Made by a program: the position numbers and the translations under genes. The notes under the pieces were generated by a model that searched no databases, had not been told where the DNA came from, and was given only the letters and a program-made list of their open reading frames with translations. A stretch of DNA of 64,000 nucleotides. Origin: Salticus scenicus. Lineage: Eukaryota; Arthropoda; Arachnida; Araneae; Salticidae. The DNA is taken from contig OZ005659.1 in the NCBI GenBank assembly GCA_963930645.1, forward strand, positions 166,319,034-166,383,033, in the 5' to 3' direction. Of the stretch, positions 1 through 11,800 are shown piece after piece (position 1 is the first letter of the stretch; each line of letters starts with the position of its first letter).

Positions 1-22
1 TATAATAATAAATGTTACAAAC

Positions 23-179
23 CAGCAATTGGATCCATGGAATCTCTACTATTTGGGGAAAGTGATGCAAGACCACCAGTTGATGCAAATTGCATTTGCG
101 AACGTCTAGCTCTATTATTAGTCATGCCTCTTCCAGCATGTGGTATCCTCCTTATATGCCGAGAACCTGAAGGTTCATC
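23..179 (-). CDS. KCMF1: KCMF1 coding exon 5
   Basis: This 157 bp exon starts GATGAACC right after an AC acceptor and ends GCTG before GTTTGT. It encodes DEPSGSRHIRR through SMDPIA and ends in phase 1. The block corresponds to DESSGVRHVRR and AMDPIAE of vertebrate KCMF1, and the split Glu codon would finish in the next exon, outside the window. Confidence 0.93.
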
Positions 180-3100
180 GTGATAAAATCATTAAGGAAA
201 ATTTTAATTCATCTGATTTTATTATCAACTAAATGAAAATTTTTTTCCTAATATATGTATGAGAGAGAATTTTACAAACCAATTTTCCCCTCATTTAATA
301 AAAAATAGAATTAGACAAAAATAGTAAAGGATTTCATGAATATAATTAAATTAATGAGCTTTATTGTCCATACTCATTAAAAAAATTATATATAGATGCC
401 AAGTCCTAGAATTAAAGAAAAAGTTTAAAAGGAAAAATAAAATAATAAAAATATTCTAATTTATTAATTTTAAAAAATAGAATGTTTCAAACTTGTGAAA
501 ACTAACAGGGAAATTATATTTGGTTTTAAACTTTAAGATATAAGAAAACAATTAAAATGTGTATCTCATTATTTAAAATGCTTAATTATTATAATAAAAG
601 AGGCATAAAAAAGATATTAAAACAATAAATATTTAAAGTTAGTTATTTTTAATACATATTGAAAATGAGTATAAACTGCAAACAATTTCAAATGAAGAAT
701 ATCTTTTAGAATTATGACCTAAAATAATTAGAAAATTACATGAAAACTAGACACAAAATTTTTTGATCAAATATAATACCCTTCCATTACCTATGACAGT
801 CTAATACAAGTAAAAATTTTATAAATGACATAATAAACACCCTAAGCCTATTTTTGTTTTCTAAGTAATAGATATAAAATTCAATTTAGTATGACAGGAT
901 TTATTTTAATCTATTCTTCCATATAAAGGCATGCAGTAGCTGTATTTTATTCCTTAGAATCTGTTACTATATTCATTTCTTAAAGTTTATTTGGTACAGC
1001 TTTAGCATAGGCCTCCCTTGTCAGCTTTTAATTTTTTCTTGGCATTTTGGTGATTAATTAAAATGGCTATTGAAACTGCATAAAGTAAAGATCTTGGTGA
1101 GAAAAGCCAATGTAACATTTAAAATGAGATAATGAATACAAAAATGTTAAAACTTTAAAAATACATTTTAATTAAAAGCATTAAAATACACAACAGACGT
1201 TTCGGCTAGAACACTAGCCCTCCTCAGTGTCAAACATACAAGCACAACATTTACAAAGAAATTCATAACACATCATAACAAGATTATATATTCAGGAGGA
1301 ATAGCTTTAACCTTGTTCAAGGCAGAATGTTGCATTTTAGTAAAAGAGCCCTCTAGAAAAATATGGGATTCATATAAATTTACATTAGAGGCTAGAATTT
1401 TAAAGTTGTCAAAATCTGGAATATGATCACTATTGAGGGAATGGATAACGAGTTTTGATCTTAAATCACCTGATTTATATGAACATTTATGTTCCTTTAA
1501 TCTAATTTCACCTGTTCTGCCAGTTTCACCAAAATATGTAGAATCACAATTTTTACAGGGGATACAATAGATTACACCAATACGTTTAAGGGGGGGGGCG
1601 GAGGGACAGCAGGTTTTAAGTTTGAGCGAAAGTTACTAATACAGAGTTGAGGTTTAAAGCTAGTAGAGATATTAATTGTTTTAAGCAATTTAGCGAAATT
1701 TTCAGAAATACCTTTATAATAAGGGATAGTAGTACAGTGAGTAGAATTTTTAATTTTAGGATAAACTGATTCAGATGAAAAATTCAACTCTTCTTTATAA
1801 ATTCTTTTAATAAAACGAGTGGGGTAACCATTATTTTTTTTTTTAATCAGAAAAAAATTTAGATAGTTCAGCATTTAAAAATTCAGAATTACTACAATAA
1901 TGCTTTGTACAATGTAAAAGAGTACGAATGACTGCAAGTTTATGAGATAAATGTCTTGGTGAGAAACATCCAAACTACTTTGCTGGAAAAATTCCAATTT
2001 CACCACAGGGTTCTATACTGAAGTTGCTCTATTTCTTTAGCATGATTTTTCTCAATTTAATTTTAATTATTTTTTAAAAATAATTGCACATAATGAATAA
2101 ATAAAAATTAATGGAGTTTTCTTAAGAGGCAAATTATGATACAAAGATTCCCAGTTTCTAATCAATAAAATTTCTATAGCTTTTCTATTCTCTAAATTAA
2201 TTTTACAATAATAAACAAACAAAATTCCTACTAAATGTCTCGCAAGTGAGTGGCTGAATAATACATTAAAGTACCAAATAGAAAAATACTAGTAATATTC
2301 ATATCACTAACTTAGAAATTAAAATCTATTAAAAAATTCTATTAACCCATTAGATGCCAAAGCTTCCACTCAGTAAACATTTGATTCAGATTTTTTTTTC
2401 CCCTCTCTTTCTACAAGTAATTAAGATAAATATATTTTTCATTTTTTACATTGAATAATGAAGTTCCTAGCTTCATTGTTTTTTTTTTTTTTTTTTTTTA
2501 AAGGAATTTCTTTACGAACTTTTTGAAAAAGAAAAATCGTAAAGAAATTCTTTTTTTTTTTTTTTTTTTAATTATTTAAACTAAATTGTCTGTTTTAATT
2601 GCATTAAAAAAAAAATAACACCAAAGATAACCCATTTGCATGCAGGGTTTAAAACAATGGATATTAAAACAGTTCCTCTTAAATTATAATAAATAGGTAT
2701 TAAGACATCTAATTTTAAAGGGTTTTACATTTTATTCTACCCCTATTAGGAACTAAGTCTCCCATTTTGAAACCACGTCATGCCTTCTAACAAAATATTT
2801 TTTTTTTAATTAGTTAAACTACAGTACATATATGATGAGAAATGTACACTGAAACCCAAAACATGAAAATTCAAAACTCTTCGGTGGGATTCATATAGTG
2901 GTGTTTAATGGGTTAATAATCTTACTTATAAAAGGAAATATATAATATCACTAAAAATAAAAAAAAATTAAAAATTATAATAAAAAAGAAAGGATATTAT
3001 ATCTCTATTTCTATGATCAAGTGCTAAATGGGCCGAAAAATCTTCAGTCATGTGATTAGGCTCACCACCAGGCTGTGAAGCACAAACTGGACAAACCTGT

Positions 3101-6100
3101 GAAGAAAAGAAAAAAATATATATTTATATTTAATATAAAGTACACACAAACCACATTAATAAATCTAATTAAATTTTTACTGTCGTCTTCTAACATACTA
3201 ATTAATAAAGAGAGTATGAAATATATGACAAACTAATTTATGTTGTTGGATAAATATCTCAGTACCCAGATTTCATTACCAGGCATAGTGGGATTAGAGA
3301 AATGAAGGGTTATTACATTGGGACTAACGTAATATTTTTCACAAGTTAAAACAATTATTTTACTTATAATTAAGATTAGCACACACAGTTTAAACCAAAT
3401 ATTCCCCACACACACACATCTTAAAAAGGTGGAGTATTTACATTCTATTGCCCCATTCTTTAAATGAAATTTTTCAATCATTTGTATGTAAATGACTTTT
3501 ACTTTTTTAAATCAATTTATTTCAATAATTATAATCTTGCTTCAGTGAACGTTTTATTCATGTGTGACAACTGAAAATTGTTATAAATGAACAAAAAAAA
3601 AAAAAGTCTTATATTAATGAGTTCGAAAAAAAAAAAGAAAAGAAAAGAATGTACAATCCGTTACAAAAATATAAGACCATAATATATTTTGCTATTTAGG
3701 TAATAAAATATTTCAATGACACTCAAAACCATTCTAAGCCAGTATATAAAATTTTTATTAAAAAGAAGGTATTAATTCAGAAAAAAAAAATTAAGCATCA
3801 ATAAAACAAAAAAGTAACCTTGAATTCTTCATGGAAAAATATATTATTTTAGGATGAGAAAAAAAATTGATTTAGATGGTCCAGACCGTAATAACAACTA
3901 CTGGTTATGACTTAAGACAAAATACTCGCAAGTTCTACAATAGGCAGATAGAAGGTGGTTCTGTTATAGTGTGGGCTGCTATCTCATATGCAGGAAAACG
4001 AAATCTGCTAAACATTTGAGGGGAAAATGAACTCTGACATTTACCACAGGATGCTATTTTGATGTCTGATACCCTTCAGACCACCTTTAGGGAATGTAAA
4101 ATGGAATTACCAACAAGATAATGCTCCCAGTTATACATCTAAATTAACAAGAGTGGCTTAAATGAGAAAAGATTGATACTATACCTTTGCCAAGTCAAAG
4201 CCCTGACCTAAATGCTTATTTGTCTTGCCAAGTATATGGAAAATAACAAACAATATCACTCAACATATGAATTAGAAGTGGCCATTAGGAAGAAATGGGA
4301 CAATATTCTTGAATCATATAATCAATAATTCATATTAATTTCACAATCATAAATTAAAAATAACTCTCATTATGTCCATATATACAAAATTTTATCCTAT
4401 ACTGCCACATTAAAAATTTAGAAAAACAGGATCACAGTGCCACCTATTGAGCAACTGATCACCAAATCTAATCAGCACCAGTTTATAGCAGGGTCCAACT
4501 ATATTACCAAATTTGATTGAATTTCATTCACTGATTTGTGGGATACAGTGTTCACAAAATTTGTGATACACACTATAGGCATTTCCTAAAAACAGTCAAA
4601 TCAAATTCAGGACCCTGTGACAATATTTTTATGCTTTCTGCGACAAGCCTTATTTGTGCAAATCTTTTCTGTACAACAATATTGACATACTTTCTTATTT
4701 ACATATAATATGAGCATATAATTATAAATAAATCAATGTCAGTAGTAGACTATTGAAGAAATCTTAAATATAACACTACATGAGTTTCTATTTTCTACTG
4801 AAATTTAGGAATATCTTTTATTTTTATGGGTAAATCTTTCTGCAAGAGGCAATTTTTTTTCTGCAACGTCGTCGTTGTGTTGCCTAAATTCTGCCACAGG
4901 TATTCAGGACATCTCAAAACATATAAATCTGTTGAAAAATGGAATTCAAAACTTTTCACAAATCCAATCCTTTCTTCATATATAGAAAGAGAAGTTTAAA
5001 AAAAAAAAAAAAAAAAAAACTTTATGCGAAAGATAAACATTAAAACAAAAAAAAACTAGTATGTTGTGGCCACCACAAGACTTTCTTCTATTTTTTCTAT
5101 ATTAATTCACTAAGTGCAAATAATTTATTAAAATTATTATTTATTAAAATTATCTAACAGGATGAATGCAAACGATTTTCATTTTAGAGAAAACTAACAC
5201 TAAATATCCAAAGAAAGACAGTTTTATTGTCTATAAATAGTATCTTAAAAAAAAGCATATTTATAATAGTTATCTCACACATCAGGTTTTGAACAGTTAT
5301 ATGCCACAGAAGTTGACATATAGTCTTCTCATTATTGAGGAAAATTACAGTATAGCAACGCCACCTGTTGGGTAATTGATACCAAAAGTTCACAGGCACT
5401 AATTTATGTCAAAGTGTGTCTGCATATAAATTTATATGCAATTCTGTGCAGTAGTTCCTGAGATTAGCCCTCCCTTAAACTGCAGAAATCGCTGTGCAGC
5501 AGCACCACCTATTGGCCGATAAACATTCAAATTGAATCAGCATAATATCTCATAATAGCCTTCTCACATATTAAGTTTTGTCTGATTATATGTAATAGAA
5601 CCTGAGATATAGCCTCTCCTTAAATTGCAGAAATCGCTGTACAGTTGATCACCTGTTGAGTAGTTGACACCAAAAGTTGATAGGCACTAATTTAGGTCAA
5701 GTGCATCTACATATACATTTATATATAATTTTGAGCAGTAGTTTTGGAGATACAGTCGCCCCAAATTTTTTTTTGCTTGCACACACACAGAGAAAAAGAG
5801 AGAGAGAGAGACACAGATAGACATTTTCTAAAAATGGTTAAATCATGTTCTAGACCTCTCAAAACATGTAAATCCGTGGAAAACCAGAACACGGAAAATT
5901 TTATGAATTGAATGCTTTCTTCTATTGAATATAAAAGAAAGTAACAAGAATTCAGAGGGCAAAAGCCTTATATTGCAAAAAGAAATAGTTTGATTGCATT
6001 ATCTTTAATCTACCCCATTAAAAAAAACCATAGTTTTTCACTAGAATGGATATGTAAAAACCATAATTAGATGAACTTTACACCACAATGTACAAACTCT

Positions 6101-8665
6101 GTTACTTGTCCATTATTACAGGCAAAAAAAAAAAAAAAAAGGAAAAAGCTGAAAAATTTCATCTCTGTTTATTAGTTTAAATTAATTTTAGATGAAGTAA
6201 TAATTAATATTAGAATATTAAATATTTAAAGTGACAATTTTTATTTACAAATTCCATAATGTGACTGAAGAATATTTCTTCCTTTTTGAGTTGTCAACTA
6301 TATTTAAAATTCTAATTATACTATTAAACACAATGTAATCAATCAGTGAATTTCAATGTTGATTCGTGATTTCATTGTTATTCATCTGCTTTGAAATTTT
6401 GCCTTTTTAAATCCATATGACACCTATTCTGGTCATGGCAGGCTGGGTGAGTGTTGCCGGCGTGAAACTAGTTTAAGCCCACAGGCAAGTCACAAGTCTT
6501 GCTGCTTGCCTCCTTCCTTCCTATCTTATGTTTCTTAAATTATTTTTTCATAAATTTTGATAAAGTTTATGGTTTTAAGTTAAGATTTGTTGTGTTACTT
6601 TATTTATTCATGCAGGCTGTCAATTAATAAATCTGGTTTCTTTACATTAGTGTATTTCATCCACTGATAAAAAATTTTGTAATCTGTTTGGTCATTGGTG
6701 TTTCAGTGATCTTATACCTGTTGCTTGGCTTCTACTATGCTTAACAGATCATCATTATTATATATATATATATACTCATGGACAAAAAAATTAGCGCACC
6801 AAGAAGGAGTCGTCAAAATGAAGCGAAATTTTACATAAGTAATGACTACTTTGATATAAGTAAATGATTCGAAAATCAAAGAAAAAGGATAATTTATTTC
6901 AGAGAAAAAGGCAAAAGAAGAGAGGATTTAATACCCTGTTGGACCCCCTCTACCGCGAATGCACGATGTGATACGATCGGGCATTGAGGCATACAAGTTC
7001 TGTATGATGTCTTGAGACATTTCGTTCCAAATTTGCTGTAACCTTGCCTCTAGTTTGTTCAAACTCGTGGGATGCCCAACTCGCCGTCCCAAATGATCCC
7101 AGATATGCTCGATTGGAGACAAATCTGGGGATTGGGCAGGCCAAGGAAGGGTAGTAACAGTGCGGAGACAGTCTTGTGACAACCTTGCCGTGTGAGGCCG
7201 AGCATTGTTTTGTTGAAAAATGGCTCCTGGGAGCCGTTGCATGAGTGGCAACACATGTGGTTGCAGGATGTCATGGACATACCACTGGGCTGTCATGGTG
7301 CCATGGATCAATACTAGGGGTGACCATGTATTGTAGGCAATGGCACCCCATACCATCACACCAGCTGTGGGAGCGGTGTGTCACTGTAAAGCAAAGGCAG
7401 GATTGAGGCGTTCACCACGGGGTCTCCACAAACGAACACGATTGTCATCACTGTTGAGATTGAATCTGGATTCGTCGCTAAAGACGACCTGGTTACATTC
7501 CGCTGCAGTCCAGTTTCCTTGTGTGCAGCAAAACTCCAAATGGAAATGGAGGCGTCGATGGGTGGGCGTCATGGGCAGCACATGTAATGGGCGCCACGAT
7601 ACCAAATGTCCTTCAGCCAGACGCCTTCATATGGTTCGAGAAGACACAGGGGCCCCTAGAGAAGGTGCTGCCTGTGCCTGGATGGCGGCCGATGAAGCAG
7701 TTGGCTGTACGTGTGCATTTCTTACGATGTGGCAGTCTTCTCGACGACTGGTCTGTCAAGGGCGTCCTGAGCCTGGTCTTCGTGTACATGACATCTCTCG
7801 GGTCCACTGGTCCCAAAACCTCCTCACAACACAATCAGAGTGGCCTAATTGACGAGCTACTTGCCTAGCTGACCACCCAGCCAGTAGTGGCACCAGAAAT
7901 TCCCCGACAGGGGGCACTTCATAAAGAGTGTTTATTATATGAGTATTTATCAAAAACTGCAATACTGTTGATAATATTACTGTTAATATTTGTACCATTC
8001 CATTTGTTAGTATTCTCGGGGTTTTGGTGATCATCGTGTCACAGACATACATTTTCTAAAAATATCATGATCAAAACGTGTTCTGGGCCTCTCAAAACGT
8101 GTATTTTCATGGAAAACTGGAAGCTGAAAATTTTTATGAATCCGATACTTTCTTCTACTGAATGTAGAATGGAAAAACTGGAATGCTCCAAATTTGTAAA
8201 AGGAAAGAAAAATGCTGTTAAAAGTAGAAAAACTGAAAATTTTGTCTTTGTTCCCCCGAGAGATTTTAGGAGTATGCCCCGATGGGGGGGGTCACAGACA
8301 CCCCGACAGGGGGGGGCCTGTGCCCCCCCCCCTAGTTGGCACCACCCCTGCACCCAGCTTCCATCATGCCTATGATTCTTCCCCTCTCAAACTGCGACAG
8401 CTGCTCATATTGTCTTCGAAAACGACGTAATGGCATGTCTACTTCAGCTCTTCCTTTGTAAACAATTCAGCACACTCAAATAAGCTTTGGTTACCTTTTT
8501 TATACTCCACAGAGAACGACGTTAAACGCTATCTACCGGCTATACGTAATGTGCAATCACGCTGCATTTCTAATCATTTGCATATCTCCCCGACATGTAT
8601 CTTCATGCCAAGTTTTGTTACGATACCGCAATTATTTCTTGGTGCGCTATTTTTTTTGTCCATGA

Positions 8666-8705
<40 letters not shown>

Positions 8706-8799
8706 TATTTATTTTTTTTTTTTTTTGGGGGGGGGGGGGATCCTTTTTATAATCATATTGATTAAAAACTGCATATTGAAAGTTTTCTTGTTTAATAAT

Positions 8800-8832
<33 letters not shown>

Positions 8833-11800
8833 CATAAAAAGCACCTTCAATGTAAATATAAATTAATTTTCCATTGTTTTTGACAAAAGAAAATTTTGTA
8901 ACCAATGCAAATTAAGGTTAAAAAAAATATGTGGGTCACAACCTTTATTTTCTCAAAAACAAAAAATTATTCATTAATTTAATATTCAAGATACATTTTA
9001 TGATTTGCTAATATACAATATCATATGGTTAAAAAAAAACTTAATATGCAGATTTTAATTTACAAGACATTTTTCAATTTTCTGAAAGTTAGTTAATTAC
9101 TATTGCATGTTCTTAAAAAAACAAACCAAAAAAAATATTATAAATAAATAAAAGCAAACTTTAAAATATTTTTTCTTTTTAGTCTGGCTACACATTTTAA
9201 GTACAGGGTATACAATAAAAGCTGCTTGAAAAAGAAATTTGTTGAAATTTTTACAGTATCACAAATACAACATTTTAGTTTAACTTACAATTTCTACAGA
9301 GGATTCAGAGTGTTCAGCAGCAACATGTTCTGTAAGTGCTGACTCTGTAAACCCCATACGACCACAAAATGGACAAGTAAACGATTGGGGATGTTCCACA
9401 GAAGCTGCTTCTCCACCATAATATAAATCTAAAAAAACAAGAAATTTATAAGTAAATAAAAATCTATGGAAAAGTTACTTTAAGTCCTATTTGCATTCTT
9501 ATAATATATCAATGAACAAATTATATTATATAATTATATTTCCTGTCATAAATTAATGAATTTAAAAAAAAAAAAAATAAATAAACATTTTCATTTCACA
9601 TTAATATTAAAATGTACAATCAATATATTATTAGTACAATTTATTTTAAACAAAGCTCTATATCAGTAAACTTCCACAACAGTATACAATTTAAAGTTGC
9701 TAAAGATCTTTCCACCCCCCCCCCTTTTTTTATTTTTACATACTTTACATAGTACAGTGCATTCACAATGTCCTTGGAGGTAAAGTACAGAAAAAGTACA
9801 TTCAGAAAAATCTGCATCCTTGTACAGAGTATAACAAAACTAATGGTCACAACTGTAAGGGATGACAGAACTTGTCAATGAAAGAACTATGAGAAGGCAG
9901 CTGCTTGGTGAAAATGAAGAATATAATAGACACAAATATTAACCTTTTACACGCCAATGTTCCATAAATGGAACATGGAATTAAGAATTCATTTAAAAAT
10001 TAAATATCATGAATACTGACTTGAAAAAATTATCAGATATAATAGAAAGATAACTTGATTTTTTGAAGTAGAAATTACAGTTCAATCATAAAAGGGAAAA
10101 TGTACAGAAAATTATAAAAATAACCTATTTTACCATTTTCTCTTTTACCCCGCAGTTTAAAAATTCACATAATTTAGAAAAATAAGCAAATGCTTCCAAA
10201 AATGGGCTGACATGTTTAAAATAGCTTACATTATTAAAATAAAATAAAATCTAATAATATTAAAATCTAATAACATTAAATTAATAATATTAAGTATAAT
10301 TATCTTAAATTATATAAAAAAAAATTTTTACAGATTTTAATGATAGAGTTCTTTAAACTAAAGCATTAAAAGGCAAAATATGTAAAAAACTAATTTAAAT
10401 TACACCCAGATCTGAATGTGGCACATAAAAGGTTAAAGGACAAAGAATCTTCATTATTAAAATCTTTATGCAATAAATGATCAAATGAGCAACCACAAAC
10501 TACTATACAGGCTTTACATTGGCAAGGAGTTAATTATGCAAATGCTGGAAGATTTCTGGCATTTCTCTACCATCTGGAGCTGCGATGATAGAGAAATTAT
10601 GTTCACTGACTCAAGGATTGTTACTATTAAATATTTATATGCTCCATGTTCGATCTGTATCCTGCCTTTAGCCAAGGAATGAGCCAGTCTGCAAGAGTTA
10701 CCTGAGCAAGTGTTGAAACGTTTTTCCACAATCAGGCAGCAGCCTTTTTGGAAATCACTCCTGATAATGTCTTACACTTTTGCAGCTTCTCTGCATTAAA
10801 GTATTACTGCATCTGTGTCGGGCATCTAGCAGCAGAATGACGGGCTTTAGGAAAGATTATTCATCCACTCCAGAGAAAGAGACTTCTGATGGTTTCCCTG
10901 TTGCTTCTGACCCCAAATTGTATGCTAAAAAATGTATATTTTGGCAAGTTCTATACCACTTACAGTAGTGACTTGTGACATTGTGACCATTAGTATTATT
11001 ACATCCTGGTTACATATACACATATTACAGCTTATACATTAAATAAAGCTACAGAAAAGGATTTGGTAATAAATATTTGGATAATAGATTATTTATATTT
11101 TCTAGTTGCAAAGTTAAAGTGCAACAAACTCAAAAATTTAATATTTTTAAAATAAATTTGTGTAAATGATAAATATATAAATTCCTCCAGGAGTGTTAAT
11201 GAAGAAAATAATAAACATACATCTTAAACTGGGAGGAGGGGATATGAAACTTATCAGTTTTATGGTAGCAATATTGAGATATATATACAATGGTTAAGAG
11301 ACAATTGTTATTGGTTAGCAGTGTTAGAAATAAGAATTTTGAAACTAGGCGCCAAAATAATGCCTGGATTAAATTTTTTGGGCATCCAAATTAAAAATCT
11401 AGGTGCCATCTATAATTAAATATGTATATTTAAAAAATAATAATAAAGCATCAACTTATAAATAATATATGCAAGATTATATAAAAAATATTCATGTAAT
11501 GAATGTAATTACATTGACAATATTAAACGTACATATTTAAAATCACAAATTCATTCTTCGCCCAGAAGAAGATACATCATTCTACCACAATTTAATAGCA
11601 TTTTCTGGACAGAAATCTTCAAATTTAGGGCTGTTTAATTTTATCATTAACAAATCGTCACCTACTTTCATAGAGAAATGATTTCTTAAATCAGTTTTTA
11701 TTACGTTCAAATTAGGTTTTTATTAAGTTAGATGAAACAGACTTGTTTACTGTCTGATGGGATTGGGAAAATTATTAGATATGATGAGGAAAAAATCCAG

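Larger units (their letters stand above)
1105..1953 (-). mobile_element. Penelope-like retroelement, 5'-truncated copy
   Basis: An 849 bp insertion is flanked by the identical 13 bp direct repeat TCTTGGTGAGAAA at 1092-1104 and 1954-1966, a target duplication. It encodes the end of a Penelope reverse transcriptase and a GIY-YIG endonuclease, then a hammerhead ribozyme motif in the 3' part. It lies in the sense direction of KCMF1, inside the U12 intron. The truncated 5' end is typical of target-primed copies. Confidence 0.85.
180..2997 (-). other. KCMF1: Minor-spliceosome (U12-type) AT-AC intron of KCMF1
   Basis: The intron begins ATATCCTTTC, a full match to the U12 5' splice-site consensus, and ends TTATCAC. 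A branch-site match TTCCTTAAT lies at 191-199 with its adenosine 12 to 13 bases before the 3' splice site, the spacing U12 introns require. The AT-AC boundaries are the only ones nearby that keep RDI-DEPSG in frame with vertebrate RDL-DESSG. The 2.8 kb intron holds a Penelope-like element (1105-1953) and a TTAA-type MITE (2346-2912). Confidence 0.95.
6773..8669 (-). mobile_element. Tc1-family DNA transposon (decayed)
   Basis: Inverted ends of about 30 bp carrying CTCATGGACAAAA and TAGCGCACCAAGAA are found at 6773 and, reversed, at 8669. TA dinucleotides flank both ends, inside a (TA)n tract. The element encodes a Tc1 transposase on the minus strand and contains a nested hAT MITE at 7882-8350. 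Confidence 0.9.

Noticed and set aside
7340..7868. Open frames of 115 and 170 codons on the plus strand
   Set aside because: They are shadows of the Tc1 transposase, which lies on the minus strand and has recognisable motifs.
10485..10968. Possible exons in the more GC-rich part of KCMF1 intron 2
   Set aside because: Frames on both strands are short, match nothing I recognise, and no splice signals fit KCMF1 phase.
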